Of a stretch of 64,000 nt of DNA, positions 46,201-58,200 are shown piece by piece. The translations under genes and the position numbers were made by a program. This DNA comes from Streblospio benedicti. Taxonomy: Eukaryota > Annelida > Polychaeta > Spionida > Spionidae. The notes under the pieces were generated by a model. The model was not told where the DNA came from. It did no database searches and saw only the letters and a list, made by a program, of their open reading frames with translations. How positions within the stretch are numbered: position 1 is the first letter of the stretch; the number at the start of each line of letters is the position of its first letter. Location: the NCBI GenBank assembly GCA_019095985.1, contig CM032663.1, positions 37,813,105 to 37,877,104 on the forward strand. Direction: 5' to 3'.

Positions 46201-49200
46201 CCGTCCTTGCACAGACAGTAGTACGAGCCCTGGCTGTTCTGGCACTCTGCGTTGAGGGCGCACACTTGACCGCGGTACCGTGTGCATTCGTCGATGTCTG
46301 CAGGTGCAATGCCAGGGGTTCAAATTCAAATTCAGGAGCACATATAGTTGTTGGTTAAAAAAATGCTTCTCATAATATATTTAGAAAAAAACAATATCTT
46401 TTAAGACATTCACTGTTTAAGGCATATGTTTAATGTCCAAAGCTAGCATAATCTGCTTAATTACAACATATGCTTCATACACATGTGATCGTCGAAAGTA
46501 AATGCTATAACGTCAAAATCGCACTCACAAAAAACAAAAAATCCACTTTTTTGTGCCAACTCCTTTACATAAAATCTAGATATTTAAAAAAAAGGCCAGT
46601 CGATCCACCGATGCTGCCTACCGTTGCACGTCATGGCCTCGCGGTCCATGGAGTAGCCCTCGGGACACTGGCACAGGTAGGTGCCAGGCCGGTTGATGCA
46701 CTGCATCATGTGGCCCGTGCAGTCATGGCCACCCTGCTCACACTCATTCACGTCTGGAGAGGATGAAAACACACTTTAAATGTCTTAAAGTTTGCATCAT
46801 TCAGAAAGGTTTTGCTCTTTCTGACAGTTTTTGAGAATTGTTTTAACCATTGAAAATTATTATTTTCGGCATTTGATGAACTAATTTTAGTGTCTAAATA
46901 TCTGTTGCTGTCTTTTCATCCAATTGAAATTGTGCTTGTTCGGATATGCTTTATGGCATTTATAGAAGATTTTTCAGTCTTTTAAACATTGTATTCCTCT
47001 TAACCCTGGATTAAAAATAAAATGATTATTATTTCAGTTATTATTCAATATACACAAGAACAAAAACAAACGAACAAATCAAAGCACATTCATTTAGCAC
47101 CCATGTCTTTGAGTAACTGAAACACTCATCTAAGCTAATTTGATCATATTTAAGCAACACATTTACTCCACAATAGTGGCATCAATGCCCGCCTTGCATC
47201 AACAAGTCTAAAACCACATGATGATTAGCGTCCGTACCCGGGCATATTTTAATTGGATAGCTGATGAGAAAGTGGTGAGGTGTTCCCTCGAATGACCCAC
47301 CTTTTTCACTCTCCCTAGCAGCTATGAATGCCCGTACTTTTCACTTTCATCAGCTATGAAATAGCATTTTCTGATGCCCAGCAGCTATGAAAACTCTATG
47401 TTAGAACAGCATCTATAAAGTAGGCTTACCTTTCTTCCCTTCACAGGCTTCTGTATTTGCCATTTTTATGTGTGCGTTTTTCTATCAATTCAACTCCTTG
47501 CTAGGGAAATGTAATTCTGACGGCAGCTATGAAATACCTAATTTTTGTCATATCCAGCTATGAAATAGGGTTAATTGATAAAAATTGCGTATCAAATATT
47601 TTCGTGGGGAGCATCCACGTTTGATATTAAGGGAAGTGCCCCCCCCCTCCTCCCCAGATCCGTACCCTGGCAGCGTGCTCCATCCTCGCTGAGGGCGAAG
47701 CCGGCGCCGCAGGAGACGAGGTTGCGGCACGTGTACGAGCCCACCGTGTTGCGGCACTCCTGGTTGGGGCGGCACGCCGCGCGGTTCTCCGCACACTCGT
47801 TGATGTCTGCAACAACGGGACACAACGTGAAGATGATATATATTGAGCAATCAGGTTGGGTTTATTGAGGATTGGACTAGATTAAGACTGCACAGCTGGA
47901 TTTTACTGAATTTTTGTATTGCACAGATGCTACACAGATACTTCTGAGAACTGAAGAAATGAACGTTCAATGTAAGCAGCTCAATAACAATATAGTAGGA
48001 TGGATTTAGATTGGTTGATATATCATGTTTCTTATTTCTAGATGAAAATACATAGGACTGTCCTAATGACACAAAGTTAATGACTCAACAATATTCTTTA
48101 CTCCTTTCAGAAGATCAACTCAAGCTGGTCCAACAATACATCTTTTCCACTGAAACAAGTAACAATTGTAAAAGCCTATTCAACTGAATCAAATTATCAA
48201 ATAAAAAAACAACGTTCATGCCTAGCGCCTGTGATCATATGTTAATTAGTGCATAGCTGAGGGAGAATTGTAACATTGTAACAGGCTTGACCCTTGCCCG
48301 CAGACACTGACCGATGCAGTTGCCGCCGCGGTCAGCCTTCATGCCTCGCGGGCAGATGACAATCTCGCAGGCGCCCGTCAGGTAGTCGAGCTTGTAGCCC
48401 GGGCCGCAGTCGCGGTCCACGCAGCGGAACGAGCCCTCCGTGTTGTGGCACTCGCGGGCCGGCCCACAGTTGTGGATACCCAGACGACACTCGTCGTCAT
48501 CTGAACAACAACCATTATATAGTACAATCAGTATATATTATCTGAAATATTACACATGGGCACGTGCGTACAGGTTGGATTATCCCTTGTTCAAGTTTCC
48601 ATTTATTAGCATGTTTTTATTAATATTAATACTGTGATGATTAGGTTCTGTTGATAACGGCAATGTGACTTCACCGAAAGCTACAGGTGAGCTTTTGTAA
48701 ATTCAAAGTACAGAAATGGACTTTGCTTTGTTGTTCCTTTTCTTATTATAGTACAATACCTGAATAAACATGTTAGATGTTGTATTATGTATAAACATCT
48801 TTGAATTTTTGGCACATGCCCGCCCAATATCAACATAAATATGTGTATAAAGTGTACACAGAATGATATAGTAATCTGCGAGCATACCTAGACACCTCTG
48901 GCTGCCCACGTCGAATGTGTAGCCGGTGCCGCAGCCAGTCTGGCGCCGACAGTGGTACGACCCACCGTAAAGCGCACGTCTGCGCCGAAGTACACGAGTC
49001 ACGGTTCAGTGCACACTCGCTCAGATCTAAAGTAGTAGCGCAGGGTAGTGCATGAGTTGTTAAGTTATTGAATTTATATTGATGCTAGTATTTGGAGCAG
49101 AATATAATTTAGTGGGATATCAGTGCTGAATACTGAACAAGTATGCTGCACTGTAACTGTGACTTGTGTGANNNNNNNNNNNNNNNNNNNNNNNNNNNNN

Positions 49201-52200
49201 NNNNNNNNNNNNNNNNNNNNNNNNNNNNNNNNNNNNNNNNNNNNNNNNNNNNNNNNNNNNNNNNNNNNNNNAGTACAATACCTGAATAAACATGTTAGAC
49301 GTTGTATTATGTATAAACATCTTTGAATTTTTGGCACATGCCCGCCCAAAGTCAACATAAATATGTGTATGAAGTGTATACAGAATGATAGTAATCTGTG
49401 AGCATACCTAGACACCTCTGGCTGCCCACGTCGAATGTGTAGCCGGTGCCGCAGCCAGTCTGGCGCCGACAGTGGTACGACCCAATCGTGTTCTCGCACG
49501 TCTGCGCCGAAGTACACGAGTCACGGTTCAGTGCACACTCGTTCAGATCTAAAGTAGTAGCGCAGGGTAGTGCATGAGTTGTTAAGTTATTGAATTTATA
49601 TTGATGCTAGTATTTGGAGCAGAATAGTACATTAGTGGATATCAGTGCTGAATACTGGAACAAGTATGCTGCACTGTAACTGTGACTTGTGTGAAATTAA
49701 TATACACGTAAGATGTAAAGTAAAGAGATAAACTGATAACTTCCTAATATTTGCTTATGTTTCAGGTTCCGAACATCCATCAATTTTTATCTATCTGTAT
49801 GCTGACTTCTGCTTTATGCGGAGAGTCTCAGTGATGATGTGTTCATGATTTGTTAATGATTTTCTAATGCTTATTTGTTCACCTCCGGGCCCTAATAATG
49901 AAACAGCACCACATTATCATCTTCATGATCTTAATGCTTCAAAATCCACTTTGAAAATCAATAACACGTACAATAAGCGGAAATCCTCAAACATAACGGA
50001 AACATGTTGACATCTATCCCCATATGGTGAGTTACTACCTGTAGAGAAACAACAGTCATCCAGCCCTCCTCCTTTTTACTAAGACATGACAGACACTACA
50101 CTACACTACGCTACTCAGCACTAGCCGTGATCTCACCTTCGCACTGCTCGTTATTGAAGTTGTACTGGAACCCCGCGTCGCACATGCACACGTGACTGCC
50201 GATCGTGTTGCGGCACGTCTGGTGGTGGCCGTTACACGAGTGGGCGCCACTGTCGCACTCGTCCACGTCTGTAATGAAGGTGACCAGTGGTCACTTCTGA
50301 GTAAAGCTGTAGACAGCGATGTGTCGTCCATTTCCGTGAGGTCAGTTAAAAAGTTACATTTGTACCATTTATCCACTCTTGAGTATCAGATGTCAAGCAA
50401 ATTGACCTCTGAAATGTTTCGCCTGAGAGTGGATTAACATAATGTATCACTTTATGCGACCTGTTTAAATACTTCAATCTGATTGAATGAATTTCCTCGG
50501 ATTGATCACTTGACCTCATTTCAATTCTGGGATTAAAAGCCTGTGGTTGGTCAATGGTCACATTTTTAATGTGCAATAGTTATGCTTCAGAGGTTTTTGA
50601 CATCTAATAGTCAGGGTGCATTTATCAGGCTGTCAGTGACTAAACAGCAAAAAAGTAGTGCCCTTCTCCCCTTGCACACCCGAGCGATTCAGCTAGACTA
50701 GTGAGGGATCCAGTTGTTAATGGCAAATGCTGGTTTTACCTGTCGGGCAATGACCAAACAAGTAGCCATTGTTCTGTCGAGGGTCACACCCAAGAATCTG
50801 TCTTCACAATATGTTTTAAATTGTTTTACGATATTTTCTAAAATGGGCTACTCCTCATGATATATGATTGACATTCAACTTAATATAGTATACTGATTTT
50901 ATATACCATGCACATACATACACGCAGCAACACACATACATTGAGGCATAAAAATGATATTCGCTTTGCAACACAATTTATGTTAGTTATATTAATAAAA
51001 CATACATAGCACGTCATAATTTACAGCTGGCTTAGAACTACAATAGTATAAGCCATAACATGCATATGCTGATTTTTTCTCTCAAGTTTTCACCTCAAAC
51101 AAGATAACAATTTCAAAGTCCTACTTTGACAGATCCAGGTTCCTTTCTAAAGAGGGGTGATGTGTATGAGTCAGAATCTCGGGGTGAGAGTTCAATGAGA
51201 GTCATGTGCATGGAATTACTAACCAATGTAAAAAAAATCAAACTGTCATTTCACAGTTCGAAAAGGTGAGTGGAAGCTAGATCTACCTGTGTACAGTCAT
51301 AGGCAGATCCCACTTTCTCAGCGAAATACTTCATTTTTGTAGGGTTTCTTGTATGTACGCCATCATTCATGCGTACGAAACGCATGAAATCCCTGACGTG
51401 CGCCACCCCACCTTTTCCAAAAACCTTGATCTGCCAGTGTACAGTAATCATTAGACTTACAGAAGACCATCCAACCTGACCCCTTCTATAATGCGACCAT
51501 TTATCATGGTCTCAAGCCTTCACAAAGAGACCAACATGGACCTCTGTAAAGAGACCACCTCTTTAATGAGACCACTCAAGGCCGGTCTACTGTAGTTACA
51601 AGTAATTACAAACCATAACCACCACCACCACCAGCAGCAGCACACCCTACACCTTGGAGAGCTGTCTGGCTCGGCACCTACCTACACATCGCTTCATCCG
51701 GCTGTCGTACTCAAAGCCGGTGCCACACTGGAGCGCGTTATTGGTCTGTTCATCAGGCGGCAGAGCGTTAGGGTCGCTGCATGTGTAGCTGCCGACCGAG
51801 TTGAGACACACCTCGGTCTCCAAGCACAGGTTGGGCGTGATGAAGCATTCATCTATGTCTACGTGCAAGAAGTGCAGACACTTGCATGGGCTTGATGCAA
51901 AAGCATGTGGTGTGTTAATTTGTTATTACCCAGTGTGATCGCATTGATAGGAAAGTTTTTTTTTTTCTGGCGGTGAGGCGATATGCGTTGAGTGTGATGG
52001 AAAATTTTGTGTTTGATTCTGTGGTGTTGTGTATGTATGACGCCTAAATTTATTAGTGACATTGTTCAGTATCCATATGAATCTGTATACAGACATACAT
52101 CCCCATCAAGCAAGATTCTCTCCTTAATTTGATTCTACATTTTTCTTTTGTTATCACAATATGACATAATAGTTTGTGTATTTTTCTCAACGCTGTAATG

Positions 52201-55200
52201 AAGCCACGCAAAGCAATGTAAAGCTGCAATTCAAATATCAAACACCATGCCATATACTAAATGCAACAACACAAAAACTATTAGTAAGACCATCATACAT
52301 GGAAATAACATGCACTAAATCGTAAGTACAATTGAGCTTTATCTATTACTAAAGCAATCTGAATATCCTTCTTACAGTGATCAGTTTTCAATTTAGTAAT
52401 AGACATATTTAATCTCTAAACGTTTACCATCACTCAGTTTAGATTCATCTATACGTGCATAGTAAATTGTTTGGAAAGATTGTAATAGAAAGTTAAAGTG
52501 TACCTTCACACCGAAGGGTTGCCAAGTTATAGGCATATCCAACCTACAAAGTAATTGTGTTCAATATTAAGACGGGCAAAGAATGGTCTCAACAATTTCA
52601 TTCTACCGTTCCGTTATACTTTAGATGGTATGCACTACCCTTGCAACATTTTATGCTTTAGTTAATGGTGGAATTAGTAAAAATACGGGAGGTGTTCTTG
52701 ACATTAAATACAAACATCAGACAAGCACATATGCTCACGAGATATATGCATTGTTCTGTTAATGTGTGGTCTGAATTCAAAAAAGTATTATTTTCTATTA
52801 AATAAACATTTGAAGAATGTAACCTATCATCAACAAACCAAATGACTGCTGATTTGTTTACTGTAATGTAATTTGATTCCCAAATATTACGTCTTGATTT
52901 ATCATGAATTAGATGAGTCTAAGACACCATACATAGTTACAAATTACTTAATTGCACAAAGCTAACAACCACGGTTGACGATTTACACTGACCTGACAGT
53001 TGATCGTTTCATCAGGATAGTCAATTTCTTCACTTTCATCTGGCCGCTCTGACAGTCCCTCACATGCAAAGTGGCCCTCCGTATTGACACATGACTGAGC
53101 TCCATAGCAGTTGTGGGTTCCCAACTCACACTCATTCACATCTAAGGGTAGTTGCAATAATCAGTAGTATTTGTATCATTAGTATGCTGGATTTATATTT
53201 TCTATATACATCCTGTTTATGTGGTGAATGTAACACTGAAAATCATATGACACAAAACCTCATAAATACGTATTTTTTAGATATGGCTTAAAGTATTCTC
53301 AGTTAAGTTATCATAACTACTGACCAACACAGGAACGCTCATCTGCCTGCAATGTGTAACCATCGAAGCAGCGACAGTGGACAGACACGGTAGTGTCCAC
53401 GCACAGGTGCTGGCAAGGGTTGCTCTCTGGGTTATCGCACCGGTTTTGTGTGCCTAGACATTGTAGGTTAGATAATAGATACTCATATATAACAATATCT
53501 AATATTAGTGGTTTTTATTTAATTTTGTCATATTACAAATGCTCGGGTTATAATTTAAGATTTGAAATAACAATTGAAGTTCATGCGTTAACTATGTATT
53601 TCATTCAAGATCATCAAGTGGGTTTTATTACACTACACCTTTCGCCATGGAGGTCATGCAATAACTGGAGTTTTCAAAGTATGGAATGTTCAACGAGTGA
53701 CACTCTAGAAGAATAGATTTAACCAACCACTCACTAGAAGGTAGCTGTCTACAAGTCCTGCCATCGCTGGCCAGAATAAAACCGTCATTGCAAGTGCACT
53801 CATATGACCCAGGCGTATTGACACAGTTATGTGCACACAGCTGACCCGGAAACTGTGCACACTCATCAATGTCATCTGTAAATGTCAAGGTTATATATTT
53901 TAAGGTGGCATTACAGTCATTACAAACATTATGACAAAAAATATTCATTTCAATTGAGCTTTATATTATGTCATATTCATAATCATCAGATCATTAAGGC
54001 TTTCAACATGGATTAATATCAGTTAATGAAATAAAATAAGACATACTGCATCTTAGATTTTGCCTTTCTTTGTCATTGGATATTATCATTAAAATATCAA
54101 CTCTTGCAGTTATGAGATGTACATGTGCTCTTCATAGCAAACTTTTTTCAATAAGTAAAATGCCTTGGTACCTCAGTGTTCTTGAGTATTTGGTGGCAGT
54201 TTTAAGAAAAAATGCTTGTTTTGGAGTACTATTATTTTTATCTAATTCAATATTTGAATAATCATGCTATCTATTAGGTATATTTACTGGGAAAGTTAAA
54301 ACAACTAAGGGGCTTTAAAAGCTTACTATTGTGTATCGTAATTTAACAAGAATCTTTCAAAGCTTTGCAATTAATATATTAAATGAGTTAAAAGCAAATA
54401 GATCTAACAATTACATAGATAAATCTGCAAATCAAATAAAGAATCAAATAATGAAATGTTTACTATCTAAAGGTGTTGAATGATGTGTATTTGGGTTTTA
54501 ACTAGTAGTAGATGTGTGAGAGATTTAATGATATATGCATATAATGTGCATCATTGTTGAAAATAGCAGTTGTATGGTTTCCTTTTACTATTATTGACAT
54601 ACTTCAATCAATAAACCCTGTATTCAGAGTCTTGAGAAATCAGATGCACATTCCAATGCATATATCTCAGTTTTATCTCTGATGTAGGATGTTGACATAA
54701 GTCAATTGAAGTGTGTAAAGAAATTTTGTAAGTATTTTCGGCAATTAACAACAACTATGGACCAATGATTTTGTTTCCCTTAAAACTATTAACAGGTCAA
54801 TGGTCTCATCAAATTTGGAAGAGTTTGCTGCTTTATATAAGCTATTTTCTACATAAATTGACTTATGGTACCCCCAGGATTTGGGCGTATAATTTATTGT
54901 ACAAAAGTTTACTACCATCGTCTTTTTGCACCAGCACTGATTCGTCTGCAATATGAAGAAACATCTAATACAATTAAAGTAATGGAATGAAATGTGACAA
55001 TTTTCTTATGAACAAGGTAACCGTTCAGCATCCGGATGCCCTTTCCATTCAGAATTGTCTAGCTAGAACAGAATTTGTCACCATAAAGAATGTGCATGTA
55101 GAGTGTGTTAGAGATTAAAAAACTACACACCGACAGATTTTCCTCAACACCTTGACATCAAACTTACAGATGTAACGGAGGACTGAGAATGAAGAAAAAG

Positions 55201-58200
55201 AGTAGACATAAAATTTACCAATACTAGGTTCATACCATCCAAGGAAGGAAGGAATTAGTACGTGAAAGGACTGATGTAATGATGGTGTGCTGGTTTTGTC
55301 AATGATTTTTAAAATCACACAAAATATAAATTCTAATAGGTAAGAATTTTCAAGGTAGAAGAATTACATGTATACGTAGTTCTACCAAGATCAGTATTCT
55401 AGATATGTATGTATATGTATTGATTAAAATATTTGATTTACCCAACATTAACCTCTCTAACTAAAAAGTACACTACAAAATTTCGTTAATCATGAAACTC
55501 ACCCTTCTGATATTCTGCAATTAAATTCAGCACATTATTTTTTTCTTTCTATCTATTACTGTATTATATAGAGCATTGCACCGTGAGCCCGTGTACACAC
55601 AAAGCCCATGTGTCCCATTTACAACACTACTTTTTTTATGCATTCAACTTTCAAAGAAAAGATCCTCATAATAAATTATGATACCGAGTTTTTAAAAAAA
55701 AGGTAAAAATACGTTTCGGCAAAAGAAATGTTTACAGAAAATTATTTAGTTTCCGTGTGTACACGATCTTACTGTGCAATCATGCTTGAAAATCTGTCAT
55801 AATTTACCTTCCCAACTGAGAGCATATATTCATATAATTTTCCAATCTCCTATAATCAAAATGAGGTATCTGACATAATATTAAAACTTAATCCAGTATA
55901 ATATACAGGGGTCTGGCTGAAATATGCTTCGAGAGCTTACACTCTTTGTTGCTACCAGTCCCAACCTCATTACTCTGAGCTGCACTGATGAGTCCTAATA
56001 GGAAGAAACAGTACTGTCTGCAGATTATAAGAAATATCAAGCGCATTGCCAGTACCATTTCAGCCTGGTAGGCCTATGAGAGACATGAGATTATTGAATC
56101 AGGCGAGGATTACCGATCATCATTTTGACAGTAGTACTGCAGAAAGTACTGTTCACGTGACGCACCTGCCAGACTGTCGTCTGCGCTGACTGTGGTGGCC
56201 ACTGTGGGCACGCTGTCGCCCTCGCAGCACTCGCGGAACGTCTTCTCACACATGGGACTGAACCTGTCGGCCAGCGCGCACGATAGGCCCACCCTCTGAG
56301 CCACGAGCCCCAGACGGCAGCAGTTACAGCACTCCTGGAATTGAGCAAGTGTGTGTATTTGTCATTTTATAATCATGATCTGGGGGAGGGGTGGTGTCAT
56401 TGTAAGTGGTATAGAATTACAAAATAAATATAGGTATGTACACTAATGGAGTACGTGTTTATCATAAATGTTTGCCTGGAAAAATATGTATATCCAGTCC
56501 AGCTTCTTTCACAATCGTATCTGTAGTGAGTTTGAATGATTTAGAAAATAGTTGAAAATATAGATATGAACGATGAAAGCGCAATCTTAACCCCTCGAAC
56601 CCCCCTTTTGTTGTTTCGTGCATGATATAAAAAGAAGGCATTTGAATCAAAACAGAGGAAGCACAAAATGTAAGCAAGTCTTTGTAAAAAAACATCTTGG
56701 AACCACATAGAAAAGGTTTCTCTTTCTATTAGAGAAAGAAATGTGGTTCCAGACATAGGTAGATCCAGGGGGGCCAAAATACTTCATTTTCATAGGATTT
56801 TTCATGGAATCCCTTGAGTGCGCCCCCCTTCCTTAAGTGCGCCCCTCCCCCTCCAAAAACCTGGATCTGCCTATGCCAGATGTATTTCTTGGCATGTTAT
56901 TGAGCTTATAATTAGGGTCCGCTAAACTATACAAGAATCCAATCTTAACAAAAGGCCCATGCATTACATGTAATGCCATAGACATACCACTGTATATTGT
57001 AAAAAGCAGATCACACAACAACATTGGTGCTCTAAAATGCAATGCCAAAGTAAAATGTACATAAATAACTTTCATTTGACTTTTACAATTCCCTTTTAGA
57101 GTGCTCAAGCAACTTAACATTCACATTGAATTCTTGACACACTATAATGCACAGTGGAAAATATACAAACTGCAACTTTATACACAACCAGTGGTTCATT
57201 TCACAAATCGTTTTGGTGCACAAAAATGCAGTTATAGGCAACAAAACATTTTTTAGTTTGTAAGTTTTCCCAGTCATTATAAATACCATTTATTGTTAAT
57301 AAAACACAATTATGTCACAATAACCTTTACCGAGAATACCTACCCGTGCATCTTCATTTCCGGTGTGATAATTACGTCTGAACTATGGGCGTGAATAGAT
57401 AGCAATTTTGTTGTCACAAATGTGCAATAAATTTACTCTGTGGTTTGCATAATAGGCAGACAAACAAGTCCACATACGAAATTTCGAACATATCAGCAGT
57501 ACAACCAGTTAATGTTAAATTTTATAACAGAAGAGTTTGTAGAATCCCCGTCTTATAGCTAATTCGTATCCATCACTTCACTGTCTTGGCATACAGTTAC
57601 GACAGATAGCCACATTCAAATTAGATCTAAAACCAATTATGGAAATCACAAACCATCGAACCTTCGCACCTGTCCTGCACACGCGTTTGCTCGGTGGAGC
57701 AGATACTCTGAGATCTCTAACAAACCCTCTCCCCATACCGGAACATCCCTTCCCACACTTTTCTACACAAAAACTTTACACCAAATCAACTGCTTGTCCT
57801 CCACCATTTTCTGAAACCCTGGATCCGCCAGTAAGATATAAGGACATTGGTCAATCTAGCCGAATCCTTCCAAGTACATACAGATTTAACGGAACAGACG
57901 ATAACGCTCCTGAGCTCACCCTGGAGTCCTCGTTTCCGGCCTGGCTGTGCAGCGCGTTGCAGTTGCTCTGCACCCGTGCGATCTGCTTGCCCATCTCACA
58001 TTGCTTGGCGTGCCGCGACTGCAGGCAGCAGATCTCTATGATGGCTGAACAGCTACTCTGAAAGAGGGTGGCGTCAGGTATTAGGTGTTTTGTTATTATA
58101 TTCAAGGTCCAAGTGTTTTGCACGCATTTTGAAATGGTGATTGTTTTTGCGCTGCATATATTATAATGGGGTCCTTGATCTTTGGTGTAATTGGGGAAGT

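Noticed and set aside
49074-49517. Protein frame running across the N gap
   Set aside because: The frame is open only because N codons are not counted as stops.
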